DNA from: Acidobacteriota bacterium
GTDB lineage: Bacteria; Acidobacteriota; Terriglobia; Bryobacterales; Bryobacteraceae
NCBI GenBank assembly: GCA_025350695.1
Contig: JANXXI010000184.1
Coordinates: forward strand, 1 to 64,000
Length of the DNA stretch: 64,000 nt
Direction: 5' to 3'
Position 1 is the stretch's first letter. Each line of letters opens with the position of its first letter. Positions 50,648 through 60,440 of the stretch are shown in pieces. The notes under the pieces were generated by a model. The model saw nothing but the letters and a program-made list of their open reading frames with translations, was not told the DNA's origin and did not search any database. The translations under genes were made by a program, and so were the position numbers.

Positions 50648-50959
50648 TTACGGGGCCGTTGGGCAATAATCGCTCTGCTCCGCTAAAGCTTCCATACTGG
50701 CGCGAGCGATAAATCCGGACCTTGTCTCTCCATGCTTCCTTGCTGAATCATCAATAGCCGTTAGCAGCTTCTTGGGCAGCCTTGAATAGCAAAGCCATCT
50801 TCAATTAGCAATTCCAGGTGCCCTTTATTGCTTCCGAGGCTTTGGTTACGTTACCGCTTCGTCTAAGCTATCCCCCGCGGAAAAGCATCCCTTCAGATCG
50901 GGAATAGTGACTCCGTGACAGGAATTCTTTTCTTTGTGAATGGCCAACGGGAAAAGCAT
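50648..50959 (-). pseudogene. hicB: hicB-type antitoxin pseudogene
   Basis: MLFPLAIHKEKNSCHGVTIPDLKGCFSAGDSLDEAVT / VTKASEAIKG / HLELLIEDGFAI / LPKKLLTAIDDSARKHGETRSGFIARASMEALAEQ in different frames. Confidence 0.85.
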
Positions 50960-50960
50960 T

Positions 50961-51146
50961 TTAGTTTTGTAGACCTGCCTGTTTGAAGATGCCGCGAACC
51001 GTACTCAATGGTAAATCCTTTTTCGGATGAGGGACAGTGACCAGTCCCTTCTGTTCGGAATGGCGAAAGTGGTGGTGGCTGCCCGTAATGCGAACCAATT
51101 TCCATCCTGTCTTGTTCGGCTTTCGGATTACTGAACCGCTGTCCAT
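50961..51146 (-). CDS. hicA: HicA-type mRNA interferase toxin, apparently intact
   Basis: GWKLVRITGSHHHFRHSEQKGLVTVPHPKKDLPLSTVRGIFKQAGL. Confidence 0.85.
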   Translation of the reverse strand: MDSGSVIRKPNKTGWKLVRITGSHHHFRHSEQKGLVTVPHPKKDLPLSTVRGIFKQAGLQN

Positions 51147-51169
51147 CTATGTGTCGTACGCAGACCCCT

Positions 51170-53071
51170 CTAAGCAGGGTCCACGCGAACCACCGCATAC
51201 GGTAACAGCGTGATCTCCAAATCCTCACCCATCTCCACCAAACGGCCCGGCCTCGCCCGCCACTCCTTAGGCTTCCCTGTCGCATCGGCGTAGCTGTGCT
51301 CATCGAGCGATTTCACTCGAACCCTGCCGCTCATGCCCGCCTTGCTCCATCGGACGACTTGCAACTCAGCACTGAAGTTCGCGGCGATGCAGCAGCGCTT
51401 GGCGCCCTTACTCAGCGCCAGACCCGCCGCCTTAAACTTGTCGCCTGATGCAACTTCGGTCACCTCGCCGCCGGAAAACTCCGCCACATCGGCTAACACA
51501 TGATAGATGGGAAATACGGCATCGACCGAAGTCATCACGCCAGCACTACCAGACGCTTCGTAGTAAGTTACTGATGCTGCGGAAGCTTCGCTCAGGTACT
51601 TGATGCTCCCTAGTGTCCACGCGGCGCCGAATAGGCTGTTCATTCTTGGGTCAGGCACGGTTGGTTGTTTCGATACTTGGTTAAATCGCGGCCGCAGTGT
51701 CACGGGTGAAATTGCAATTGGCTTCGTTCCCAAAAAGTGCCTGGCCGACCGAACAGTGTCGCCCTGCGACGACAAATTCTCCACCAGACTTAAGTTATCG
51801 AAGGAATGGACTTGAGGGTTGACGGAATAGGCCGCCAAGTCAATCGTCTCTAGAACGGGCCTTCCTCGGTTCAGCTCGGCAAAATATTGATTCGTGCCTC
51901 CGCCAATCGGCGCGCCCTTCAAATGCCGCCGAGCCAGACGCAACCACTTCTCGCTGGTCGCCGGCTCATCGTTGTGGAAGACCAGGTAACGAGCCACACG
52001 CAGGCCCGCAGCCGATTTGGTGAAAGTCTTCAACTCAGCGTCAGCATCATTGGAAACAAAAAGAGCCAATTCCAAACCCGCCCGATTCGCGAGTGCACTA
52101 GCAGCCGCGCGCTTCAGTAACTCCGGATACGCTGGGTCGTTCAACTTCAAATCCACACGAAGATGCGCGGCGTTCAATGCTCCTAATAATGGCATCGATG
52201 GCGAATAACCCGACCCGATCATCGGTAGCTTAGTTTTCGCATTGCCGGTCGTGAAAAAAATCTCTTTGCTTTCACTGCTCACTACCGGCTGGGTAGATTC
52301 CGCAACGATCTTCACCGTCACCGTCTGCTCAATCGCGTCCCCTTGCCGCACTTGCACAGGGAAGGGAAGCGCCAAGGGCGTGCAATAGGTTTTGAAATTC
52401 CCGTCCGTCCAATTGCGATGATCCTCAGTCTCGAACGTATCGCCCTCAAAACGGACTTCTGCCTGAACCCCTGGCCTCACAGTATGGGTGATCGCCCGCA
52501 AGCCAATGAACGGCTGATTGGGTGAAACGGAACTTGGGAATGTGCCGGTTTCAACCAGTCCACCCTCTTTTTCCAGCACAGCCTTCTGACCCACGCACCC
52601 TTCCAGTGGATGCAGCACGGCAAAGCCGATCCGATTTTTCATGAAGGCCGTGCGCGCCTTGCCGGCGAACTCAAATCGAAGAACGCCGGTGGCCTCCCCC
52701 GTAATCCGGCCCTTCCATCTAAAATCAATATCGCCTTCGGCGCACTGAACGTCGAAGTTGACCAGGAAGTGCTCCGCACTTTTTTCAATAACAAGGTTTG
52801 AAACCTTTGGCGTCACCGTTCCCCAGGATTTATCGCGTACAGCAGCATAGATTCCACGCAGCACTTCGGAACCGTTGAATCTAATGAACCGCAAGAAACC
52901 CAGGTCAGGCTCAAAGAGGGCGCTCCAGGGGCCCGCGGTCAGTTCGATCGGCGCCCTCGGGGCCCCAGCCACGCCATAAAGGATTTCGTTACGGCCAGCG
53001 GCCCGGCCCGTAGCCGACCCCAAAAGGGCCAGCGCTCCACCCAGCAATTGACGGCGATTCAATGGTGTCAT
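51170..53071 (-). CDS. Tat-exported hypothetical protein, possibly D-apionate-lactonase-like
   Basis: NRRQLLGGALALLG Tat-like N-terminus; FLRFIRFNGSEVLRGIYAAVRDKSWGTVTPK...ITGEATGVLRFEFAGKARTAFMKNRIGFAVLHPLEGC...RNWTDGNFKTYCTPLALPFPV. Confidence 0.5.
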   Translation of the reverse strand: MTPLNRRQLLGGALALLGSATGRAAGRNEILYGVAGAPRAPIELTAGPWSALFEPDLGFLRFIRFNGSEVLRGIYAAVRDKSWGTVTPKVSNLVIEKSAEHFLVNFDVQCAEGDIDFRWKGRITGEATGVLRFEFAGKARTAFMKNRIGFAVLHPLEGCVGQKAVLEKEGGLVETGTFPSSVSPNQPFIGLRAITHTVRPGVQAEVRFEGDTFETEDHRNWTDGNFKTYCTPLALPFPVQVRQGDAIEQTVTVKIVAESTQPVVSSESKEIFFTTGNAKTKLPMIGSGYSPSMPLLGALNAAHLRVDLKLNDPAYPELLKRAAASALANRAGLELALFVSNDADAELKTFTKSAAGLRVARYLVFHNDEPATSEKWLRLARRHLKGAPIGGGTNQYFAELNRGRPVLETIDLAAYSVNPQVHSFDNLSLVENLSSQGDTVRSARHFLGTKPIAISPVTLRPRFNQVSKQPTVPDPRMNSLFGAAWTLGSIKYLSEASAASVTYYEASGSAGVMTSVDAVFPIYHVLADVAEFSGGEVTEVASGDKFKAAGLALSKGAKRCCIAANFSAELQVVRWSKAGMSGRVRVKSLDEHSYADATGKPKEWRARPGRLVEMGEDLEITLLPYAVVRVDPA

Positions 53072-53244
53072 TCAGGGCAATTGTATCGTGTTTGCCACCC
53101 AATTTACGTAATCCCAATTGACACCTGCCCCTGGCATCACTATCATAGATTGTTGCACCCACTATCATGCCCAAATTTTGCATCATTTACCGGGCGTCAA
53201 TTATTGGGGAGCGATATTACGTCTAATCTCATTCGAGTGAATTT

Positions 53245-54213
53245 ATGATCAAAGTCGAAGGTCTCTCAAAGAGATACGCGCGCCACGTCGCCGTCGACAA
53301 CATTTCCTTCGAGGTTGAAAAAGGAAAGATTGTCGGCTTTCTGGGGCCCAATGGGGCCGGAAAGACAACCACCATGCGCATTTTGACCTGCTTCATGCCG
53401 CCTTCTGAAGGGTTTGCGGAAGTCGCCGGGTTCAATGTGATGGATGCCCCGATGGAGGTGAAAAGGCGAATAGGCTACCTGCCTGAAACGCCGCCACTCT
53501 ATCCGGAAATGGAAGTTGGTGAGTACCTCACCTTCGTTGGCAAGCTGAAGGGGCTTTCGGGCACCGATCTAGCCAAGCGGGCTGAGGAAGTCGCCGAACG
53601 CTGCAACGTTGCCGATGTCCGCAACAAGCTGATCAGCAAGCTTTCGAAAGGGTATAGGCAGCGCGTCGGGCTGGCTCAAGCCATTATTCATAATCCTGAA
53701 GTGCTTATACTTGACGAGCCCACCTCTGGCCTTGATCCCAAACAAATTATTGAAACTCGCGATCTTATCAAGAGCCTTGCCGGGGACCACACCATCATCC
53801 TTTCCACCCACATTCTTCCCGAGGTGGAGCAGACCTGTGAATCGGTGATCATCATCGCAAATGGGAAAGTGGTCGCCCGTGATTCGGTGGAGAACCTAAC
53901 CAGCCGCCTACGAGGAGCTGAAACGGTAGCGGTTGAAGTGGAGCCGCGTAGCGGCGAACTGGATTCGGGCGCCGTTCAAGCCAAGCTGGAACAGGTTTCC
54001 GGGGTTAGCCGTGTTGTGCTGAAAGATTCTAAGACTGGCCGCTCGTATTTTGAAGTGGAAAGCCTCCAAGGCCGGTCGGTCCGCGCGGAACTTGCTCGGG
54101 CGGTAATTGAATCGGGCTGGAATTTGAATGAACTTCGCGGAGTGAACGTGAGCCTTGAAGACATCTTCCTTCAACTGACGAGTGCTGACCAGCCTTCCAA
54201 GGGAGACGCATAA
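53245..54213 (+). CDS. ABC transporter ATP-binding protein (GldA-like)
   Basis: GFLGPNGAGKTTTMRILTCFM; LSKGYRQRVGLAQAIIHNPEVLILDEPTSGLDP. Confidence 0.95.
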   Translation: MIKVEGLSKRYARHVAVDNISFEVEKGKIVGFLGPNGAGKTTTMRILTCFMPPSEGFAEVAGFNVMDAPMEVKRRIGYLPETPPLYPEMEVGEYLTFVGKLKGLSGTDLAKRAEEVAERCNVADVRNKLISKLSKGYRQRVGLAQAIIHNPEVLILDEPTSGLDPKQIIETRDLIKSLAGDHTIILSTHILPEVEQTCESVIIIANGKVVARDSVENLTSRLRGAETVAVEVEPRSGELDSGAVQAKLEQVSGVSRVVLKDSKTGRSYFEVESLQGRSVRAELARAVIESGWNLNELRGVNVSLEDIFLQLTSADQPSKGDA

Positions 54214-54980
54214 TGAATAACATCCTCGCGATTATTCAAAGAGAGATGAATAGCTATTTCCGTTCCCCTATCGCCTATGGTTTGATGGCGTTCTTCGGGT
54301 TGATTACGGGATGGTTTTTTTACGTCGCAGTTGCTTTTTTCATGCAGGCGTCGATGCGTTCGGCCATGCAAGGCGGCGGCGGTCCGATGAGCGTGAATGA
54401 ATATGTGATCCGTCCGATGCTTATGAATGTAAGCGTTATCGGGCTGTTCATCATACCCATGATCACCATGCGTTTGTTCGCCGAAGAAAAACGGTCGGGA
54501 ACTATCGAACTCTTGCTCACTTCTCCAATCACGGACATTCAGATCATCCTCGCCAAATGGATCTCCGCGCTTCTGATGTATTGCGCCGTGCTCGCTTTGC
54601 CTTTGATCAACATCTTGGTGCTTTTCGCGTTTGGAAAACCCGATTGGAAGCCGATGCTGATTGGCATTCTCGGCCTCGTCCTCCAGGGTGGGGCGCTGCT
54701 GGCGATCGGAACGTTTATTTCCAACACGACTAAAAACCAAATAGTCGCTGGTGTTTCCACGTTCGCCATTTGCCTATTGCTTTGGGTCCTCGATTGGGTC
54801 AGTTCTTTTGAGTCCGCGGCTTGGGCCAAGGTCGTTTCTTATATGTCGGTAGTCGCCCATTTTGAGCCCTTCTCGAAAGGTGTGGTCGACACGAAAGACG
54901 CGATTTTTTATTTATCCCTGATTTTCCTCGGGCTGTTCCTCACGGCGCGCTCGATGGAATCGTTGCGGTGGAGGTCCTAA
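54213..54980 (+). CDS. ABC-2 type permease (GldF-like)
   Basis: IIQREMNSYFRSPIAYGLMAFFGLITGWFFY; FAEEKRSGTIELLLTSPITDIQIILAKW. Confidence 0.9.
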   Translation: MNNILAIIQREMNSYFRSPIAYGLMAFFGLITGWFFYVAVAFFMQASMRSAMQGGGGPMSVNEYVIRPMLMNVSVIGLFIIPMITMRLFAEEKRSGTIELLLTSPITDIQIILAKWISALLMYCAVLALPLINILVLFAFGKPDWKPMLIGILGLVLQGGALLAIGTFISNTTKNQIVAGVSTFAICLLLWVLDWVSSFESAAWAKVVSYMSVVAHFEPFSKGVVDTKDAIFYLSLIFLGLFLTARSMESLRWRS

Positions 54981-54983
54981 CGA

Positions 54984-56342
54984 ATGAATCGGCAAACGAA
55001 ATATACCGCATACGCATCGGTCTACGTCTTGATTATTGTGGGCGTTTTGGGAACGGTGAATTTTCTCGCCAACCGCTACAACAAGTCGTTTGACTCAACG
55101 GCCAATAAGAATTTTAGCCTTTCCGAGCAGACCGAAAAGATCGTGAAGAATTTGACCCAGGATGTCAAGATTAGCTATTTCGACGAAGCGCAGAGTCTGG
55201 AAAGGTCGCGCGATTTGCTGGATCGCTACAAGAACCTGTCCCCAAAGGTCACGGTTGATTTTGTGGACGTCAAGAAGAAGCCGATTGAAACCAGAGCCGC
55301 CGGGATCAAGAACTGGGGGGCCGTTCAGATTCAGTCCGGATTGAAAAAGGAAGACGCACGCAGCTTGTCTGAGGAAGCTGTTACTGGCGCAATCATTCGA
55401 GCCATCAAGACTGGCCAGAAAACGGTTTGCTCGGCTACCGGAGCAGGGGAAAAGACCTTCGAGGAAAGCAAGGGTGAAGGTCTAAGCACAGCGAAAACGG
55501 AACTCACCAATAGCAACTACGTTACTAAGTCGTTCAATCTTGCATCTGATCCGAAGGTGCCGGCTGATTGTGCCGTGCTTCTGTTGGCCGGTCCGCAGGT
55601 GGACTACTTCGCTCCCAGTATTCAAGCAGTGAAGGAATATGTGGAAGCCGGCGGCGATGCCCTAATCCTGCTTGATGCTCCACTAAAGATGGCCAAAATG
55701 CAAATTGCTGAGAATGCGGATTTGGCAAAGATGTTAGAGGGCTGGGGCGTGAGTCTCGGCAAAAATCTTGCGATCGATCCCAGAAGCCCACTCGGCGCCG
55801 CTGTTTCGTTTGCTGTCGCTTACGATCAACATCCGATTGTAAACGACATGAGGGCGCCAACCGGGTTCCCTTATGCGCGCACGGTTGATCCAAAGGCTGA
55901 AGGCGCTGGTAAGGCCACGAAGTTGTTTTCAACCTCAGATTCCAGTTTTGCCGTCACCGACATGAGCCCGAAGGAAGTGGCGTTCAAGGAAGGACGGGAC
56001 AAAAAAGGTCCACTGAATTTGGCCGTGGCCGGCGAGCATAAGGCTCCGGACGATAAGAAAATTGGCGATGGTAAAGGCCGCTACATCGTGGTTGGCTCCA
56101 GTGCGTGGGTCTCCAACGATTTCATTTCCATCCGCGGTTTGCAAAATAAAGACCTATTCGTCAACATGGTCAATTGGCTTTCGGCCGACGAGGATTTGAT
56201 TTCAATTCGCCCCAAAGATCCTGAAGATCGCCGTTTGACCATCAGCCAGTCGCAGATGAACATGCTGTTCTTCTTCAGCGTCTTAGTTCTGCCGATTGTG
56301 GTGATCGCCAGTGGCGTCATGATGTGGTTGCGTAGGAGATAG
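54984..56342 (+). CDS. GldG-like ABC-type auxiliary protein
   Basis: NFLANRYNKSFDSTANKNFSLSEQTEKIVKNLTQDVKISYF; C-terminal TM helix. Confidence 0.88.
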   Translation: MNRQTKYTAYASVYVLIIVGVLGTVNFLANRYNKSFDSTANKNFSLSEQTEKIVKNLTQDVKISYFDEAQSLERSRDLLDRYKNLSPKVTVDFVDVKKKPIETRAAGIKNWGAVQIQSGLKKEDARSLSEEAVTGAIIRAIKTGQKTVCSATGAGEKTFEESKGEGLSTAKTELTNSNYVTKSFNLASDPKVPADCAVLLLAGPQVDYFAPSIQAVKEYVEAGGDALILLDAPLKMAKMQIAENADLAKMLEGWGVSLGKNLAIDPRSPLGAAVSFAVAYDQHPIVNDMRAPTGFPYARTVDPKAEGAGKATKLFSTSDSSFAVTDMSPKEVAFKEGRDKKGPLNLAVAGEHKAPDDKKIGDGKGRYIVVGSSAWVSNDFISIRGLQNKDLFVNMVNWLSADEDLISIRPKDPEDRRLTISQSQMNMLFFFSVLVLPIVVIASGVMMWLRRR

Positions 56343-56349
56343 TGCGGCC

Positions 56350-57684
56350 ATGAAAGTGAAAGGATTGATGACGTCCGCAGCGCTGCTTGCCGCCCTTGGC
56401 GGAGCAGTTTGGTGGTCGAATAAGGATGAGGAAGCGAAGAAGGGTCAGCCGGCGAAAGACGCCCCGCCCAAAATCCTTACCGTTGCCGACGCTGAAGTAG
56501 CTGAACTTCGTTTTCAGCACAAGGGCGGCGAATCAACTATTGTGAAACGCGGAAAGGATGGACGTTGGGAAATCACCGCCCCGAAGCCCTTACCCGCCGA
56601 TCAGTCAGCAGTGGGCGCTATCCTTGGCGCTTTGGCTCCCTTCAGTTCCGATAAATTGGTGGAGGAGAAGACCGATAATCCCGCTAACTTCGGATTAGCC
56701 CAACCGGCCGCTGAAATCACCGTCGTTAAGAAGGATGGCAAGACAATCAACATTCTTTTTGGCGATGACACCGCCATTGGTTCAAGCACCTACGTTAAGA
56801 TTGGCGCCGAACCACGCATCTACACGATTGCCTCCAAAGCCGCCATCGACAAGGATTGGAAGGACCTGCGCGACAAGCGCTTGCTGACTTTCGATTCCGG
56901 AAAACTTTCCCGGCTGGAAATTCTGAACGGCAAGGAAACCGTCGAGTTTGGTAAAAGTGGAGCCGATAGCTGGACCATTTTGAAACCGTCAACCATGCGC
57001 GGCGATAACTTCGCGGTTGAGGAGTTGGTCCGTAAACTGAACGAAGCCAAAATGGAAGATGCGCCTGATGACGCTGCTGCTGCCGATGCTATTCGAAAGT
57101 TTTATGGCTCGGCGCTGGTGGGTAAAGCTCGTACGGCGGACTCGTCCGGAACTCAGGAATTGGAAGTTCGTAAAGGTAAAGACGGTGCTTACTACGCCAA
57201 GTCCTCCGCGGTGGCCGGGGTTTACAAGGTAGCCAATGAACTAGGCGAAGCCGTCGCCAAGGGGCTGGACGATTACCGCAACAAGAAGGTTTTCGATTTC
57301 GGCTTCCAGGAACCTACTCGCCTTGAAGTCAAAGGCTCCGCGCGTGCCTGGGTCTTTGAGAAAACCAAGAACGAATGGAAGCTTGATGGTAAGGTGATGC
57401 AAGCCGACCAACTGCAGGCGCTGATTGATAAGCTTCGTGACCTAAGCGCCGTGAAGTTCAAGACCGCAGGCGGCGGAAACCCGCATTCGGAATTCACGAT
57501 AACCACGCAAGATGGTAAAACAGTGGAGAAGGTAATCGTGACTAAGTCCGGCGATAGCCTGCTTGCTACCAGGGCAGGCGAGACCGCTGTCTATGAACTT
57601 GACGGGTTGAAAGTGGAGGAAATTCTGAACGCCGCATCGGCCGTTAAGGACGCTTCCGCCGCCAAGCCGGCCGCGAAAAAATAA
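56350..57684 (+). CDS. DUF4340 domain-containing protein
   Basis: VAELRFQHKGGESTIVKRGKDGRWEITAPKPLPADQSAVGAILGALAPFSSDKLVEE; position after gldG-like gene. Confidence 0.85.
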   Translation: MKVKGLMTSAALLAALGGAVWWSNKDEEAKKGQPAKDAPPKILTVADAEVAELRFQHKGGESTIVKRGKDGRWEITAPKPLPADQSAVGAILGALAPFSSDKLVEEKTDNPANFGLAQPAAEITVVKKDGKTINILFGDDTAIGSSTYVKIGAEPRIYTIASKAAIDKDWKDLRDKRLLTFDSGKLSRLEILNGKETVEFGKSGADSWTILKPSTMRGDNFAVEELVRKLNEAKMEDAPDDAAAADAIRKFYGSALVGKARTADSSGTQELEVRKGKDGAYYAKSSAVAGVYKVANELGEAVAKGLDDYRNKKVFDFGFQEPTRLEVKGSARAWVFEKTKNEWKLDGKVMQADQLQALIDKLRDLSAVKFKTAGGGNPHSEFTITTQDGKTVEKVIVTKSGDSLLATRAGETAVYELDGLKVEEILNAASAVKDASAAKPAAKK

Positions 57685-57688
57685 CTGA

Positions 57689-59026
57689 GTGAACGCTCTT
57701 CATACCGATCTCTACCAGTTGACCATGGCCGCCGGATACTTCCAGGCGGGCAAGACCAAGGATCGGGCCACGTTCGAAATGTTCGTCCGGCGCATGCCCT
57801 ACAATCGGAATTTTTTTCTGGTTGCTGGGCTAGAGCAAGCTGTCGATTACATCCTAAACTTGAGCTTTGAAGCCGATCAAATAGTCTACCTTCGGAATCT
57901 GCCTCAATTCCATAACGCCCCCGAAGAATTCTTCGAGGCTCTGGCTCATTTCCGTTTTACAGGCGACGTCTTCGCTGTTCCAGAAGGGACCCCCATCTTC
58001 GCCGGAGAACCATTGCTGACCGTCCGCGCCCCTATGGTTGAAGCGCAGTTGCTTGAAACCTACTTACTCTCCACAATTGGGTTCCAGACAACCATTGCCA
58101 CTAAAGCCGCACGGATTGCGGAGGCGGCTGGGGAGGCCGGTGTGGTTGAGTTTGGTTCCAGGCGCGCGCATACGCCAACTGCAGCCGTGTTGGGTGGCAG
58201 GGCTGCTTACATTGGCGGTTGTATCGGGACCAGTAATGTGGAAACCGGCTTTCGCTTCGGCGTTCCAGTGATGGGTACGGCTGCCCATAGTTGGGTCATG
58301 TCGTTTCAATCCGAACGTAAGGCATTTGAAGAATTACAGAAGCTGCTTGGTAACGCCACCGTCTATCTGATCGACAGTTACGATACGCTTGAGGGCGCAC
58401 GTATTGCCGCCTCACTGGGCAAACCTATGTGGGGCGTACGCCTTGATAGCGGGAACCTTTTGGAGCTGGCCCGCAAGGTTCGTGTCATCCTCGATCAAGC
58501 TGGATTCACCGATGCCAAGATCATGGCTACCGGTGACCTGAACGAGTATCGCATCCTTGAAATGACCGCCGCTGGCGCTCCAATTGACCTATATGGTGTT
58601 GGAACCGATTTGGCCACGGCCGTGGACTGTCCGAGTTTGGGCGCGGTATACAAATTGGTGGAACTGGATGAGAACGGTGTGAAGCGATTCACGGCCAAAT
58701 ACAGCCTTGAAAAACACAGCATGCCCGGCGCCAAGCAGATCTTCCGTTACGCTACTCATGACGAAGTGGCGTGCGAGTGGGAATGTCCTGCTGAGGCCGA
58801 TGGCGTGCAGGCGCTGCTACGGCCGGTAATCATCGGTGGCGAGCTGATTGAACCTTTACCGAAGCTAGACGAAATCAGAAACTACGCGGCCGATTCGTTG
58901 AAGAAACTTCCTCGTGTCTGCCGCAGCCTGTATGGATCGGAAAATCCATGGAAAGTGCGTTACAGCCCCAAGCTGCTAGAGGTAGACAAGGAAGTTCACG
59001 CACGAATTGCTGGTGTGGGGAAGTGA
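57689..59026 (+). CDS. pncB: Nicotinate phosphoribosyltransferase
   Basis: LHTDLYQLTMAAGYFQAGKTKDRATFEMFVRRMPYNRNFFLVAGLEQA; GVRLDSGNLLELARKVR; GTG start. Confidence 0.93.
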   Translation: MNALHTDLYQLTMAAGYFQAGKTKDRATFEMFVRRMPYNRNFFLVAGLEQAVDYILNLSFEADQIVYLRNLPQFHNAPEEFFEALAHFRFTGDVFAVPEGTPIFAGEPLLTVRAPMVEAQLLETYLLSTIGFQTTIATKAARIAEAAGEAGVVEFGSRRAHTPTAAVLGGRAAYIGGCIGTSNVETGFRFGVPVMGTAAHSWVMSFQSERKAFEELQKLLGNATVYLIDSYDTLEGARIAASLGKPMWGVRLDSGNLLELARKVRVILDQAGFTDAKIMATGDLNEYRILEMTAAGAPIDLYGVGTDLATAVDCPSLGAVYKLVELDENGVKRFTAKYSLEKHSMPGAKQIFRYATHDEVACEWECPAEADGVQALLRPVIIGGELIEPLPKLDEIRNYAADSLKKLPRVCRSLYGSENPWKVRYSPKLLEVDKEVHARIAGVGK

Positions 59027-59035
59027 GGTGGGGAA

Positions 59036-59581
59036 ATGAAAACGGTTTATTTCGACATTGATACACAACTCGATTTCATGGTTCCTTCCGGTTCGCTTTA
59101 TATCCCCGGCGCTGAACAAATCGTGGGCGAAGTGGCGAGATTAAACCGGAAAGCAGCCGTCGACGGTTCCCTCGTTATTTCCACGATGGATGCGCACTCC
59201 GAAGATGACCCTGAGTTCAAACTGTGGCCGCGTCATTGCGTTCTGGGCGCTCTTGGCCAACGAAAGGTTAGCGCAACGCTCCTCGATGGGGCCGTAACTA
59301 TTCCCAATTCTCCAGACCTTGCCGATTGGCGTGGGGCTCCGCAATTACTGCTGGAAAAGCAAACCGTTGATTGCTTCACGAATCCTAATTTGACGGTCAT
59401 TCTGAGGGAATGGAATGCTGCCACGTTCGTTGTTTACGGAGTGGTGACCGAGATCTGCGTCAGGAACGCTGTGGTTGGCCTCTTGCCGTTTGGTAAGCCC
59501 ATCCACGTTGTTCGATCAGCAATTCAGCATCTGGAAGAGGAAAAGGCCAGCGCTTTCCTTTCTAGCGTCAGCGTCATATAA
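59036..59581 (+). CDS. pncA: Isochorismatase-family nicotinamidase
   Basis: YFDIDTQLDFMVPSGSLYIPGAE; VYGVVTEICVRNAVVGLLPFG; directly downstream of pncB. Confidence 0.82.
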   Translation: MKTVYFDIDTQLDFMVPSGSLYIPGAEQIVGEVARLNRKAAVDGSLVISTMDAHSEDDPEFKLWPRHCVLGALGQRKVSATLLDGAVTIPNSPDLADWRGAPQLLLEKQTVDCFTNPNLTVILREWNAATFVVYGVVTEICVRNAVVGLLPFGKPIHVVRSAIQHLEEEKASAFLSSVSVI

Positions 59582-59590
59582 ACCAAGAAA

Positions 59591-59617
59591 AAAGCCAGAG
59601 CAGGTTGCTCTGGCTTT
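59591..59617. terminator. Intrinsic terminator between convergent genes
   Basis: AAAGCCAGAGCA-GGT-TGCTCTGGCTTT perfect 12-bp stem. Confidence 0.85.
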
Positions 59618-59644
59618 CCTTGACGCAAGTGAACAACTAAGTGG

Positions 59645-60337
59645 CTATATCCGTCGTCGTATTCCAATACCTGCCAGTAAGATCCCAGTGAGCAATAATG
59701 TGCTCGGTTCGGGTGTGGGGTTGATAATAGCCCCGCCGATATACGGAGTCACATCCAACGTATCGATGCCGAAATCATTTCCATCGGCAAACGAAGTTAT
59801 GTTGAAAACCTGCACTGTAACTGTGTTTGTAGTGGGAACGAATGCGACGGACATTTTGGCCCACAGAGGATTAGGGACCGGAGGATTGATGCTAGTGTTG
59901 AATTGAATCGTACTTAGCCGGTTGGCGTCGTCTGTACTATTTCCAGTGAATACCCGAAGTTCAAGTCCAGCGGGCGCCTGAAGATAGAGACCGGTTATGT
60001 AAGCACTGAAAACGGAAGAGGCCGAAGGGATCACGCCAGTGACTGTTTGAGTGTAAACAACACCTCCAGCGGTACTGCCGTTCACTACCATATATTTGCT
60101 TCCAGCTTGTGCCGGTATATTGGCCCAAAGTTTATGGCAGTTCGCTGCGTTGGAATCAATCGCGTAGGTACCCTCGGCGAGAAGCGAGGAAACGGGGGCA
60201 TTTACGTTACAAGCAGTCAGGGTCAGGTTGGATGTCCCTGGACTAATGCTCGTCTCAAAACTCTGAATTACAACCCCAAATAGGGTGGCTGAAGATGTAG
60301 AGACTAGAAAACAACAGGACAGGATTTTTTTGACCAT
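59645..60337 (-). CDS. PEP-CTERM sorting domain-containing protein
   Basis: Signal peptide; C-terminal NPTPEPSTLLLTGILLAGIGIRRRI; paralogue of 60441-61133. Confidence 0.88.
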   Translation of the reverse strand: MVKKILSCCFLVSTSSATLFGVVIQSFETSISPGTSNLTLTACNVNAPVSSLLAEGTYAIDSNAANCHKLWANIPAQAGSKYMVVNGSTAGGVVYTQTVTGVIPSASSVFSAYITGLYLQAPAGLELRVFTGNSTDDANRLSTIQFNTSINPPVPNPLWAKMSVAFVPTTNTVTVQVFNITSFADGNDFGIDTLDVTPYIGGAIINPTPEPSTLLLTGILLAGIGIRRRI

Positions 60338-60370
60338 TTGGTGGACCTCAACTTTTTTTATTTGTTCTCA

Positions 60371-60413
60371 AGAACCCTCACTTTCGGTCGGTATTCCGAA
60401 ACGAGAGGGTTCT
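60371..60413. terminator. Hairpin between the two PEP-CTERM genes
   Basis: AGAACCCTC ... GAGGGTTCT outer stem with inner CTTTCGG/CCGAAA pairing. Confidence 0.55.
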
Positions 60414-60440
60414 CTGATAATGTTTTTGAACGAAAAAACC

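Noticed and set aside
50893-51303. 136-aa minus-strand ORF overlapping hicA and hicB
   Set aside because: Different frame from the recognisable HicA sequence; no coherent domain
54171-54740. 189-aa minus-strand ORF over the GldF-like permease
   Set aside because: Antisense shadow ORF rich in H/R/D/Q; the plus-strand frame is a convincing permease
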